A stretch of DNA of 64,000 bases from Costus lasius. Lineage: Eukaryota > Streptophyta > Magnoliopsida > Zingiberales > Costaceae. The notes beneath the pieces are model-generated. The model did no database searches and had not been told where the DNA came from. It saw only the letters and a program-made list of their open reading frames with translations. Position 1 is the stretch's first letter. Each line of letters starts with the position of its first letter. The stretch is from positions 85,653,178 through 85,717,177 of the forward strand of contig CM050449.1 of NCBI GenBank assembly GCA_027563935.2, in the 5' to 3' direction. Shown here piece by piece: positions 11,390 to 20,979 of the stretch. Position numbers and translations under genes: made by a program.

Positions 11390-11970
11390 CCATGTAGCTT
11401 CCTCATCGAAGTCTACATCTCCACTGACAAAAACTTTCTTGTTAATTGGATCGTAGAGTTTATACCCTTTGGTATATGAATCATAACTAACAAAAATGCA
11501 TTTCCTACTCTTATCATCAAGTTTAGTGCAATGTTAATCGTGAATGTGAGCATAAGCAATACTACCAAATACCTTTAGATGTTTCATTGGGGGTTTAACT
11601 CCTCTCCATGCTTCAGTTAGAGTCTTTTCATTCAAAGCTTTAGTTTCGCACTTGTTCTAAAGATAGATGGTATAGTTTACAGCTTACGCCCAAAATTCTT
11701 TCAGCATCCCCTTTATTTTCAGCATGCTTCTAGCCATATTCAGAATTGTTCGGTTCTTTCTCTCAATAACTCCATTTTGTTGAGGCGATCCTGGTGCGGT
11801 CAGGAATCGTCGTATTTCATGAGTTTTATAGAACTCTTAAAAGTTCCTAAATGTGAACTCTCATCCTCTGCCAGATCTTACGGCCTGGATTTTGTATCCA
11901 CTATCCTTTTTCACAAAGACTTTAAATTTTTGAAAACATAAAAAAGCTTCTTATTTTTCTTTGAGAAAAT
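11390..11970 (-). pseudogene. Copia integrase C-terminal remnant
   Basis: Minus-strand reading gives [17 protein letters not shown] sequence near 11770, then [18 protein letters not shown], then VFGSIAYAHIHD, KLDDKSRKCIFVSYD and YKLYDP. This is the standard order of the C-terminal half of a copia integrase, running into the linker before RT. Frameshifts and stops interrupt it, and no RT follows before the unrecognised stretch. Confidence 0.8.
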
Positions 11971-12250
11971 ATACCCATGTTTTTTTTAAAAAAGACAGCT
12001 TCCTCCTGCGGCTCCAATACCAATTTGTAGGAAATCGAAGAAACTAAGTATTTTGATTTGAAACACAGGATGATTGTTTCTTGTTCTATTAAGCAAATAA
12101 GAATTACAACTATTTATAGAGTTGCTAATCAACTCTTAAGTTCCCAACATTAATACCTAATACAGAAATCTAGAAAATAAATCTACATTATTTAGTAGAA
12201 ATCCCAAAACATAATTAACTTGAATTAATTTCAGGTTTATCCTTTCAACA

Positions 12251-12665
12251 AATATCTTTCTTTTTAAATTTTGCATACACTTTATTAACCTACAGATAAA
12301 ATAAAAACATAAAACACACATAATCAAACATTATATACAAATTCTTAAGTTGACATAAATGAAGTTCATCTAGAAATTTTAGTGGCCCACCATTTAGGGG
12401 ATGCATCCATGATCTCTAACATCGCATTCTAGCCTAAACTAATTTCCTTACCTCTCAACTCCTTCCATAACATCTAATCCATTTTTAATTAATCTCATTT
12501 ATTTTTTTAATTTCACTCTATCATACTGTAGTCCGGTAAATTGTTGAACCTTGTGCAATAAAATAGGTTCTAGACCAAAAACCTTTCTCGATTACAACAA
12601 TACACATCACAAAAGATTAAAGTTATTTAGAAATTACATACGGCCTTAGAATTTTTATTTGTCAT
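12251..12665 (-). pseudogene. Myb/SANT-like protein, N-terminal part of right-arm copy
   Basis: The inverted counterpart of 7775-8190. The presumed start codon is at 12663-12665 on the minus strand (M-T-N-K-N-S-K). The segment includes the mirror of the NKYDLLKIDW region but is more degraded than the left arm. The copia insertion at 9707-12250 cuts this copy in two. Confidence 0.5.
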
Positions 12666-13892
12666 TGATACTTTAATATAAACAAGTACAATTAAAATTT
12701 AAAGAAACTTAAGCAATACATTGCAAAACAAAAATAAACCAATACAATCATACTAAATTGAATATAGATGATTATACTCAAATTCACTAAATCATATGTT
12801 AAGATGATTGAAACTTTATTGAAAAGAAAATAATTAGCAACACAATAAAACTTACCAAGATTTAATAAATATGACTCACCAGAGCACGAAAGGTAATTTC
12901 CTTCCTCGTTGGCTTCCTATCATCACAACTTTCTATATGCTTACAACTTGAAAAAAAAATCAGATTTAGAGCTAATTCATGTTTCATAGTTGATAGGAAG
13001 AAAAATAGACCAAAAATAGAGAAAAAAAGATAAACCTACGTATGAATTACACTCTTTTAGAACTCTCGATTAATGATTATGATTAATTGCACACACTTTA
13101 GGGTTCTATACACCAAAATGATTATGAAAATTATTATAAGGATAAACTAAAATAATCAGCATCTATTAAAAAAAGCGATTTTATAAAACACATTGATGAT
13201 AAAAAAAAATATGGATTATGTGAAAGAAAGCTCATAACAAGGAAAGAATGATTTCCAGCAGTAGGATGACCGAGAGGAATGGCTTGTCGATGTTCACTAA
13301 TTGCCGAGTGGAGATGGCTTACCGACGTTTGCTAGTCGTTGAGATACAAGGAGGGGAGGCAGGGTAATGGGGAAGAGTAGGAGGGGAGGTGTCTATTACC
13401 CGTGTCTGCTGTGGAAATGGGGAAGACTAGATGGGGAGGCATCTGGCACCCGTGTCTGCTTGTGAAAATAGGGAAGACCGGAGAGGAGGCATTTGTCGCT
13501 CATGTCTATTGGTGGCCGAGAGGAGGTCGAGACAGATGATTTGCTCACATTGGAAGAAGCATCGCAGGTCAACCAAAGAAGGGGAGGTAGTTCACACAGG
13601 AAGAAAGGTTGCAGGCTGCCGATCTCCTCATGCCCATCGCTTGTCGCCGAGAGGGTGTAGATCGCCGATCTCCAAGCTTTCTTCGTTTGCCGAGAGATTT
13701 TGTAGTGTCAACAGGTAAGGGAGGTAGCGGCAACCAGAAGAAGGATCACAAGCCACCGATCTGCTCACGCCCGTCACTTATGGCTAAGAGGATCACAGCT
13801 CGTCAATCTCCAAGCTTTCTTTGTTCACCGAAAGAGTTTACAACATCATCAGGTAGCAGCAACTAGAATAATGGAACAAAGTTGTTGATCTA

Positions 13893-15239
13893 TCGCCGAA
13901 GAGGTCGCAACTCATGGACGTCTCCGTCGCCGACCCTGTCATAGCTTGTCGAGAGATTTGGTGGCAATTTGGAGCATCACAGCTCGATGAGAGATCTAGA
14001 GGTAGCTTAGAGCGTCGCAACTCATGGGCAATTCTTCGTTCAAGAGAGTTTGCTGCGTATGGTCAGAAGCTGATAAGCTAACCTCTCGTAGTTTTTAGTG
14101 TACATAGCAGCTTCTCAGATTGAATCCCAAATGCATGAAATGACCCTAATCTACTGGGCACACCAACACAAGCTCCAAAGCAGTGAATCCAAACACTACC
14201 CTCTTGTTGAGCTTGAGCAAGACGGCACACAGAAGATAATAGAGGTAGATAGAAGAAGAGGATAAGAGAGAGAATATTACTTTTTAAGGGTTAAAAGCAA
14301 AAGAGGATAAGAGAGAGAATATTACTTTTAAGGGTTAAAAGCAGGAGATATTAAATAGAGAGAGAAAAATTCAATTTATTATCGAAGATATTCAATTACA
14401 ATAAACATAAGCCAAATAATAGGATATTGATAAACATAATAATCATATATTAAAACTATCCATAACATAATATTCGCTACCTCACAAAACCACTAATACA
14501 TGATTTAATAACAAATATGACTAATAAAATAATATAATGACTAAAACCACATGCTCACCACGCATGTGCACTAAACTTCCAAACCCTTCTATTCAACTCA
14601 TAATTTGTCTTCCCTCATTCCAACATTCACAACCATATCTCCTTCAGGCCATGCTTTGCATCTTTCTCTGCCATCCCATTTCCCAATACACATGGCAGCA
14701 TGATGAGTTTGCAGCAAGCCTTACAACAACTTCTATTGGCTTTACAATCTCACCTCACTTAAGTCCTCTCTTGTTTGATCCCACAACCTAGACACCCCTT
14801 GCTACTATCCACCAAGAGGTCAAGGATCTTCTACCACTATTTACTTAGGATAAGGATGATAGATCTAGCTATCAATTAGCTATCCTAATGTTGTAGCTCA
14901 AGATTCCTTGTTCAGCAACCATAACAATAAAGTTGCAACCCCCTCAATTGAAATCCCATTGTATTGACAACAATTATCCTATTGTACTGACAACAATTAT
15001 CACCTCCATTGGAGATCTCGCTAATATTACTGCTCTCGACAAGCAAGTCCTCCATTAGTGTTTGTCAGCTCTTGTTGTTTTGTACCTATTGGCTCTAGAA
15101 TTAAACAAATCAAAATTGACTTTACATCAACACAACTCCAACCTCCTTTTATCTTTGTGTTGTGTCAAGACTAACCGTCGTATTAATATGAGCCTTTTGT
15201 TATGATTCCAATTTCCTCTAGCATGTACATGGAATCGAC
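13893..15239. other. Unrecognised region between foldback element and kinase remnant
   Basis: No coding region, LTR pair or terminal repeat could be supported. It holds a 45-bp tandem duplication (14259-14347) and an 84-codon plus-strand open frame at 14537-14791 with no recognisable domain. Composition is AT-rich after 14350. Confidence 0.4.
14259..14347. repeat. 45-bp tandem duplication
   Basis: Two near-identical copies beginning AGGATAAGAGAGAGAATATT start at 14259 and 14304, differing by one T in the poly-T and by the final bases. A simple recent local duplication. Confidence 0.9.
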
Positions 15240-15492
15240 AAGGCAGTGAAGCTGAAGATGAAGCCTCAGCCGGTCGTAGTCAAGCTCCTCAATTTGAACA
15301 GAGGGCAGAGGCACAAGGAGTGGCTGGTGAGAGTTGTTGTGCTCCATCAATTTCATCAAGTTCTTGTTTTGGGGAGATTAAGGCATCGGCACCTTGTGGC
15401 TACTGCTGTGAGGATAAGCATAAATTGCTTGTCTATGAATTCATGCTTGGGGTAGCGGGGGCAGCCTGGAGAATCATCTATTTAAGAGTATG
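15240..15492 (+). pseudogene. Receptor-like cytoplasmic kinase (RLCK-VII type) fragment
   Basis: In one frame the plus strand reads KMKPQPVVVKLLNLNRGQ then RHKEWLV and LGRLRHRHLV; in another it continues GYCCEDKHKLLVYEFM, and a third gives GSLENHLFK. Together they cover the N-lobe of a plant RLCK-VII/PBL-type kinase from the beta-3 strand (expected VAVKLL, with the ATP-binding Lys) to the hinge. At least two frameshifts and an insertion within the alpha-C region make it non-functional. The end falls just before a GTATGT-like donor, so this may be one decayed exon of a genomic copy rather than a processed copy. No further kinase exon was recognised nearby. Confidence 0.75.
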
Positions 15493-15965
15493 TTCTTCAT
15501 TTTACTTAGCCTAGTGAATCCTTTCAATTTTCTTTCCTCCCAAAGAAACAGGAAGCCTCAAAGGAAAATTTGTTTTCTTTTCCCTTCATTTTTCTTTTCT
15601 ATTATTTTTTCTTTTCTTTCATGATTTCTATCCCTCAAAAGAAACAGGCTGTCAGAGATAAGTTCTTTTCTAGCAGATAAAAATCATATGATTTTGGCAA
15701 TTATATTATATTAAGAATATTGATTTTAATAACTATAATTATAATAAGATCATGTGTTGGTGGGTTAATGTGCATTAGATCATGGGTAGTTTCAAAATAT
15801 AGCTATCGTGTTTATTAAAACCCTATTTATATGACTTTAGTTTATGATAATGGGATTGATCCCCCCCCCCCTTTCTTTTCCTTCCTTCCTCTGCTTCTCT
15901 ATATCTCTCTTCTCTCTCTATTGACTTGGTAGGATGATTATCAATCATATATTGTTTATGTCGTT
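15493..15965. other. T-rich spacer, no gene
   Basis: Pyrimidine-rich sequence with GAAACAGG and its complement around 15545 and 15650, faintly resembling the ends of the Tourist-like MITE at 30579-31258. Also a 10-C run at 15859-15868. No coding or terminal-repeat structure is supported. Confidence 0.35.
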
Positions 15966-16169
15966 CATCTAGTTGAAACAGAATAGACCAAAAAGATCAT
16001 ATTCTATTAGGGCAACAGCCATTTAAGATAAGACACAGGGTTAACGGGTACCATAAAAAACTTAAACCTGTTAACCCAATATCCTAACAAAACCATTAAT
16101 AACAATAAGGCTCTAACGCTCAGCAACCCATTTTGGGAGGAAGTCAGAACCGCATCAGGCCAATAAGAT

Positions 16170-16999
16170 CGAGGGACCTGCATGTGAAATAATAAAGTAC
16201 GGGTCACCTCGAGAAGATAGCGGTTCTTACGCTCAACAACCCCATTTTGGGAAGAAGTGTAGCTATAGGTAGTTTGATGTATAATACCATTAGAACGACA
16301 AAAAGACTGAAAGGAAGTGCTAGTGTATTTTAATGCATTATCAAAACGCAAAATTTTAACAGGGACACCAAACTGAGTTTTAATTTCAGCACAAAAGTTG
16401 CAAAATATATCAAAAAGTTCAAACCTCTTAGACAAAACATAACACCAACACACCCGAGAGAAATCGTCGATAAATATAACAAAGCACTTATGGCCATCAC
16501 GGCCAGGGACAAGACTCGGACCCCAGATGTCAGAGTGGACAAGATGAAATGGGTGAAAACTACGAGATGTGGTGGCGGACGGTAGGGAGGCCAGATGATG
16601 TTTACCCAGTTCACAAACATCACAATGAAGAGACGACTGTGACAACAACGAGAGAACATGTTGAAGTTGAGCTGCAGAAGGATGTCCAACACAATAGTGC
16701 CAGAGAAGTGGAGAAACAACGGTGGAAGAAAGAGCCTGAGGTACAGCAAGTGGAGTAAGAGTGTAGACACCACCCCGCCTAGGTCCCCTACCAATCGTCT
16801 GCTTCGTCTGGAGGTCCTGAAAAAGACAGTGAGAGGGTAAAAAAATGACACTACAATTGTATTGCGCAGTAAAGGCACGAACGGAAAAAAGATTAACTGG
16901 AAATGATATGTATAACACATGAGAAAGAAGTATAGTGGAGGAGAAGAAAACAGTTCCAACACCCATGACAGGGACAAGGGAATCGTCGGCAATGGACAC
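16170..16999 (-). pseudogene. Copia GAG-preintegrase and integrase core
   Basis: A 330-residue minus-strand frame includes LLWHYCVGHPSAAQLQ and HCDVCELGKHH (H-X4-H and C-X2-C zinc-binding pairs). HSDIWGP, IFIDDFSR, RFDNALKY and NGVVERKNRY follow. The three expected catalytic residues are present: Asp in HSD, Asp in FDN and Glu in VVERK, with exactly 35 residues between the last two (DD35E). After PRSYWPDAVLT the frame abruptly returns to SSQNG and then reads into the LTR. Integrase is thus nearly complete in a copy that lost everything downstream. Confidence 0.88.
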
Positions 17000-17059
17000 G
17001 GGGGATAAACACCCCCAGTGGACATGGAAGTAAAGATGGTATGATTACCTGTCATGTGA

Positions 17060-18110
17060 AAAGATGCACCGGAATCAACTATCCAAGTATAATCATAAGA
17101 AGCAAGGGTGGCTATACCGGATGCGTTACTGGAAGATGCTATAAAGGTGGATGGCCCTGCAGTAGACTCGAATGTGGACTGAAGTAAGCAAGCATACTCG
17201 GCTGCCGAAATGGTAACAGTGTCAGTAACTGATGGAGCAAGGAGAACCATGGGAACTGGAACAGCACTGGGTAATGAAGTGTCAGACACAGCAACGGCTC
17301 TAGCAGAGGGTAACCCAAACTTTTGCCAACACCTGTCCGGAGTGTGATTTGTGCGGCCTCAGTGCGTGCACGGCGGAAGGTTATGACCACGGCCATGTCC
17401 CCGTCCCCGTCCATGAGTGCGCCCTCTACTAGAAGAAAGGGGGACGGGAGAAGATGCAAAAGCGCTAAGTGTGTCGCGGGTCTGGGAGGTAGCCGTCACA
17501 CGAAGAAGACGAGAGAAGGCTCCTTGAAATGTGGTAATCATAGAATCCAATAACAACTGAGAACCCAAGGCAGCATATTGAGGATTGAGGCATGACAGAT
17601 ACTTGACCACTAGAAATTCTTGTCGCTGCTGGAGAGTAACCTCGATGTCAGAGGAGGCGGGATGATACTCACAAAATTCATCCCACTTTCCTTATAATAA
17701 AGCATATGTTTCCTGAAAAGTTCGATCTTCCTGTTGTAAATCAATGATCTCTTCATAAAGACGAAAAACATGACATAAATTCTGTCTGGAGGCATAAGTG
17801 TCGGTTAGAAATTCTCAAGCAGACTTAGTGGTTTGCTGATACATAATAGTAGAGGCAATCTTGGTGTCCATACTGTGAAGTAATAAGTTTAGGACAGTCA
17901 TATCTAATCGACGCCATGAATCGTAAGTAGGATTAGTAGGAAGGGGAGCAGACTGTGTGAGATGATGTTCCTTCCCATGAGAACCCAAAAAGAGACGAAC
18001 TGAGACGATAACTGAAAGTTTGTACCATCAAACTTAATAATATTTGTGCCAAATGTGGTGCCAGGTTTGAAATCAGTATTGGAAGACAAAGGGTCCATAA
18101 TAAAACAGCA
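17060..18110 (-). pseudogene. Copia gag and protease remnants
   Basis: Near 18000-18060 the minus strand reads NIIKFDGTNFQLSSQF, the start of a copia gag. Near 17359-17610 it reads MVKYLSCLNPQYAALGSQLL, then an Arg-Gly-rich tract and CTH-stop-GRTNHTPDRCW, a zinc knuckle whose second Cys position is followed by a stop. Near 17060-17090 WIVDSGASFHMTG is the copia aspartic protease motif. The reading frame is broken several times. Confidence 0.75.
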
Positions 18111-18971
18111 ATAAGATAGCACAATAACAAGGAACCTGAGCAACAAACAAAAAAAGGAGGAATGAACAAGAACCAGTCAGATGTAGCTAACCTCCGTTGA
18201 TAGCTGTCAGGAACAGATTGCACAAGAACTAGGTGACCACAAAGAGAAGGCAGCGAGATCACCAGAATTCAAAAGAGCCCGCCGGACCACAACTCACATG
18301 AGTTTGGAATCAAGAGACATGCCAACGTCGAGCGTGTCAGGCATCAGTGTAGAAGGCAGAGAAGAGGAAGAGACAAGGTTTCTCTGCAGCAGGAAGCTCC
18401 AGGTGAGAAGGAGAATGCAGGAAAGCTTCGCTCCAGAAGGAGGATGCAGGAAAGCTTCGCTCCAGAATCCGAAAGAGCTCCACCTGCGCAAGCTCGAACC
18501 CTGTTGTCGAGACCAGACAAAACTAGGTCTCCATAGAAAGGAGCCTCAAGATCCCACTGGCGTAAAGAGGACAGAAGCGGCTAAAGATGAGCCTGGCGCA
18601 TCACTCGGCCATGCCACGGCCGGTGAGAAACTGCGCCAAGCGCACGAGGCGCCTTGCCCTAGCGCTGAGCCCGATCAACAAGCTTTTTCGTTTTTCATAG
18701 AATGTGAAGAAGTAGGAGATGAAGAAGATGGTGGGTGGTGTTGCGACAAGCGAAAGCACAGGAGAGCGACGACGGAAAAAAAGACGGCGGCGGGGAAGAA
18801 GAATTGCCTCTTATACCAAGTTGAAGCAGAATAGACCAAAAAGATCATATTCTATTAGGGCAATAACCATTTAAGATAAGACACAGGGTTAATGGGTAAG
18901 AGAAAAAACTTAAACCCGTTAACCCAATATCCTAACAAAACCATTAATAACAATAAGGCTCTAACACATCT

Positions 18972-19839
<868 letters not shown>

Positions 19840-20877
19840 CTTTATATCTTGATACAAATAAAATGTGTGAACTATTCTTTTCTGTTCAACTATTACCTTT
19901 CTACTACATAGGTTCTTCAATGATTTGAAGGATAACCCTAAAGGCCCTAGAAAGTTATCGTAATTTATATTTGGATAAAACTTATTAAAATAGTTCTAAA
20001 CAGAATTCATAATTCTTTATGTTTCCAACTAATATGCAGCAATGAAGGAATAACAATGAAAGAAAGCATACTTATTTTCAACAAATAATCCTTCTGGGCA
20101 TTGAAAATACAATTGTAACAAAAATTGGATCGTATAAATCTCAATAATCCATTTTTCGTCAAAAAAAAAAAACCAAATTATGAAATCACCAAAAGTCACA
20201 GTATAGAAGTTATAGCAGGTTAACCAATAAACACTTTTAGAGTGTCTTATCACTTTCGTAGAAAGTATAACCTGCGTAAAAAGCTCCGAGAGTCACTTGA
20301 ACTGTTAAGTTTCCACTAAAGATAGATCACCAACAAGTTAATTTCAACCATATCTTTACCACTTCTTTTTAAAACAAATGTTCAGAGATCTATGTTCTCG
20401 ATATTAGCAATAATTACTCAATTTAGCCCAATGACTTTAGCTGGCCCTTCCGATCTTCAAAAAGCAGAATTTACATTCGACAGCAACAAGAAACCAGAAG
20501 TGCCAACTATTTGTCTATGTGTACACCAACCACCACATTCAGTAGTTTGTTAAGGTTCATGTCAATAAGACACTCCCTTGGATGTGCAACAATATATTTG
20601 AATTCTGAAATGAGCCCAAAGGAGAGATAGATTTATGGTTTAACAATGCTTATTTAAAATGGGAAAAGAACACTGATTGGAGCAGGCATTACTTGAGTTA
20701 GTTAACTGGTTGAGTTTTTGATTTATCAATTTTCTTTATGCAGAATTGCTTCTATAATGCATATTACTCCTTATTTATTCCAACTACATCAAACAAGGAA
20801 TATAAGAAACAAATCAAAACAGTAATATACATGTTGTAAGCTAAAAATATAATATCTTAGTAGTCACTAAATCATAC
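19840..20877. other. Downstream of exon 2: no further WD40 exon recognised
   Basis: If the host gene is intact this is the start of intron 2. Reverse-complement reading shows no WD repeat motifs such as GH, WSPDD-like or WD dipeptides in an open frame. A 74-codon minus-strand frame at 20029-20253 has no recognisable domain. AT-rich. Confidence 0.45.
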
Positions 20878-20979
20878 CACCCATATGATAGCAGTGCAAT
20901 CACTAGATGCTGATGCCAGGTAATCCCCATTATTCGAAAACTGAACAAACCAAACCTCATTTTTGTGATCATATAATAT
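20878..20979 (-). CDS. WDR26/GID7-like protein, exon 2 (first WD40 repeat)
   Basis: This 34-codon exon is too short to show as a long open frame. On the minus strand TTTGGTGCAG ends at 20980 (acceptor), then [19 protein letters not shown] and [15 protein letters not shown] follow, then GTATGATT (donor at 20877). The peptide is a complete WD40 repeat blade start, with the conserved pattern H-x-EVWFxQFSxxG-x-YLAS-x-S-x-D-x-TAIIW of plant WDR26 proteins. The exon is 102 bp with phase 0 at both ends, matching the phase-0 end of exon 1. An alternative donor three bases earlier (GTGGTA) would drop the final Val; GTATGA is the better splice consensus. The WD40 domain of the family binds substrates within the GID/CTLH E3 ligase. 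Confidence 0.85.

Larger units (their letters stand above)
9707..12250 (-). mobile_element. Small copia-type LTR element, minus strand, with 5-bp TSD
   Basis: LTRs lie at 9707-9955 (249 bp) and 12026-12250 (225 bp). Both start TGTAGGAAAT and end TTTATCCTTTCAACA on the plus strand. TSD AATAT is at 9702-9706 and 12251-12255. On the minus strand, a PBS-like TTGGTATTGGAGCC abuts the right LTR and the purine tract AAGGGGGAA abuts the left LTR, fixing the orientation. The interior holds a copia integrase remnant (11390-11970), an unrecognised region (10010-10480) and CT-rich sequence (10480-10800). It is too short to be autonomous. Confidence 0.88.
6525..13892. mobile_element. Giant inverted repeat (foldback-type element), about 2.35-kb arms
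   Basis: The left arm (about 6525-8905) is inverted-complementary to the right arm (about 8958-13892, minus a 2.5-kb copia insertion). Matching pairs include 6565-6900 with 13540-13870, 7200-7400 with 13060-13250, 8060-8190 with 12263-12390, 8190-8350 with 9590-9700, and 8740-8900 with 8958-9110. The spacer at the centre is about 50 bp or less. Outer arm ends hold two or three roughly 150-bp tandem units plus a minisatellite, typical of foldback or long-TIR Mutator-like elements. No TSD was identified. The inner arm halves carry a broken Myb/SANT-like gene. No transposase was recognised. Confidence 0.8.
15971..18966 (-). mobile_element. Copia deletion derivative with short (148-bp) LTRs
   Basis: LTRs lie at 15971-16117 and 18819-18966, sharing the stretch from AGTTGAARCAGAATAGACC to AATAAGGCTCTAAC. 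TSD CATCT is at 15966-15970 and 18967-18971. On the minus strand TTGGTATAAGAGGC directly follows the right LTR, a PBS of tRNA-Met type. With the TSD as guide, the minus-strand LTR starts TGTTAGAGCC and ends CAACT, not the usual CA. The interior has a leader, gag remnants, protease remnant and integrase core, then joins straight to the 3' LTR. RT and RNase H are missing, so the copy is non-autonomous. Confidence 0.88.

Noticed and set aside
14537..14791. 84-codon frame as a host gene
   Set aside because: No domain, no similarity recognised, and the other strand is equally open.
18298..18834. 178-codon plus-strand frame
   Set aside because: It is antisense to the leader of the minus-strand copia and ends within its LTR. 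It contains a local 30-bp duplication and no recognisable domain.
20029..20253. Possible third exon of the WDR26-like gene
   Set aside because: The minus-strand frame shows no WD40 motif and no matching splice signals; similarity to the family could not be seen.
20500..20590. Short minus-strand open stretch with a 23-residue peptide
   Set aside because: No family match recognised and stops on both sides.
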